This document shows positions 63,461 through 64,000 of a stretch of DNA of 64,000 nt, in pieces. Position 1 is the stretch's first letter. Each line of letters begins with the position of its first letter. This DNA is from Kaistella gelatinilytica (GTDB taxonomy: Bacteria; Bacteroidota; Bacteroidia; Flavobacteriales; Weeksellaceae). Location of the stretch: NCBI RefSeq assembly GCF_015679325.1, contig NZ_JADPVI010000004.1:62001-126000 (forward strand), in the 5' to 3' direction. The notes under the pieces are model-generated. The model saw only the letters and a program-made list of their open reading frames with translations. It made no database searches and was not told where the DNA came from. Made by a program: the position numbers and the translations under genes.

Positions 63461-63967
63461 TTAATTTTTAAAAATAGGGACATTTGAACAGGCTTCTCCG
63501 AACATCAAAGATTTTACGAGGGGTTTCAATTGTTCCACCAGCTCGATATACGCATTCTCGGGAATTGATTCATCGGAACATCCTTTAACCAAAACTCTTT
63601 TACCGATCATTTCTGTAAAATCGTAGGTTTGCACCGCATTATGCATCAAGAGAACTTCTAGATCTTCGCGATTTCCAAAAACTATTTTTTTTGCCGTTTC
63701 CGTCAGTTTTGCGGTCAGCAGAAAATAGGCCCAAAGTGGAACGATCGCATCTGCAGAATTATAAATGTAAACGTAGCAATCTTTATAATCCTCTGCATTA
63801 ATGTTCTCGATTTTTTCTCTGAAATCTTTTTCCTTTAAAATCAGTTCTTCGAAAAGGAAATCTTTTAAATCAATACCGATTCTTTTTCCTTTTGGCACCA
63901 GTTGCGAGAGATCAAAATTGACCAATCCGCTTTCGGCTATTTTATTTTTTATTTCTAAATCAGACAT
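63461..63967 (-). CDS. DUF2480 family protein
   Basis: This 168-residue cytosolic protein is specific, as far as I know, to Bacteroidota. Conserved blocks are ESGLVNFDLSQLVPKGKRIGIDLKDFLFE, LKEKDFREKI, ADAIVPLWAYFLL and the C-terminal VKSLMFGEACSNVPIFKN, which has the invariant Cys of the family. Function unknown. Its promoter (TAATTTTG, 63988-63995) overlaps an outward plus-strand element, so a divergent gene probably begins beyond the window edge. Confidence 0.85.
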   Translation of the reverse strand: MSDLEIKNKIAESGLVNFDLSQLVPKGKRIGIDLKDFLFEELILKEKDFREKIENINAEDYKDCYVYIYNSADAIVPLWAYFLLTAKLTETAKKIVFGNREDLEVLLMHNAVQTYDFTEMIGKRVLVKGCSDESIPENAYIELVEQLKPLVKSLMFGEACSNVPIFKN

Positions 63968-63977
63968 TTTTTTATTT

Positions 63978-63995
63978 TATCTTTGAACAAAATTA
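63978..63995. promoter_or_regulatory. Overlapping divergent promoter elements at the right edge
   Basis: The plus strand has TATCTTTG (63978-63985) and the minus strand has TAATTTTG (63988-63995); both match TAnnTTTG and point away from each other. The plus one would drive a gene outside the window. Confidence 0.35.
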
Positions 63996-64000
63996 AGGTA

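Noticed and set aside
1-64000. Search for tRNA, rRNA, prophage, integrative element, toxin-antitoxin or defence genes
   Set aside because: None was recognised by reading; apart from the RAYT no mobile gene is present. tRNA-scale structures could be missed without a covariance search.

Overview
The window is about 64 kb of AT-rich chromosome from a member of the Bacteroidota, most likely the Chryseobacterium/Kaistella group of the Flavobacteriales. The reasons are TAnnTTTG-type -7 promoter elements instead of sigma70 boxes, the near absence of Shine-Dalgarno sequences, many short lipoproteins ending their signal in S/A-C-(K/N/Q), a type IX secretion C-terminal signature, zinc-free L31/L36/S14, ribosomal protein THX, the GlmU-like protein typical of Bacteroidota, and methionine synthase encoded by two separate genes. 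No rRNA, tRNA, CRISPR array, prophage or defence island was found. The species assignment is inference from gene content.

Layout. 1-6.8 kb: sulphur and one-carbon genes, with the 3' part of O-succinylhomoserine sulfhydrylase, the two halves of cobalamin-dependent methionine synthase (metH) separated by a REP-associated tyrosine transposase (RAYT) and its palindromes, and metF. 6.9-12.2 kb (minus strand): two tandem secreted paralogs, then a run of lipoprotein, MazG-like hydrolase, aroA and a short-chain dehydrogenase. 12.3-16.1 kb (plus): L31, a GlmU-like sugar nucleotidyltransferase, a tRNA U34 hydroxylase TrhO with an extra C-terminal barrel, and 5-formyl-THF cyclo-ligase. 16-27 kb: mixed minus-strand housekeeping and hypothetical genes (a membrane-anchored protein with its lipoprotein partner, an rRNA/tRNA methyltransferase, rmuC, a DUF5995 protein, pncB, dps, a secreted leucine-rich-repeat protein), an Ala-rich lipoprotein and a polytopic membrane protein.

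27.1-49.2 kb is the translation core: str operon (rpsL-rpsG-fusA-rpsJ), then a 4.6 kb interruption by a DUF1294 gene and two exported proteins on the opposite strand, then the S10-spc-alpha super-operon from rplC to rplQ, including rpmD and rpmJ, secY, infA and rpoA. 49.6-52.9 kb: a lipoprotein, enolase and citrate synthase. 53-59.7 kb: two membrane proteins, a three-domain PaaZ-type fusion, a predicted knotted repeat protein, a SMUG2-type uracil-DNA glycosylase homolog, an enoyl-CoA hydratase and an SDR. 59.7-64 kb: a YcxB-like membrane protein, aspS, THX, a DUF937 protein and a DUF2480 protein.

The least explained material is intergenic. There is a three-hairpin REP module present three times around metH, a second REP-like palindrome, at least two families of roughly 65-100 bp repeats with fixed outer arms and variable central hairpins, a 19-copy 8-bp microsatellite behind rplQ, and AAAATCT heptad tracts that stop 7-8 nt before the start codons of three ribosomal protein genes. 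I found no complete new multi-gene system; the RAYT/REP modules, the repeat families and three domain fusions or interruptions are the best candidates for follow-up.
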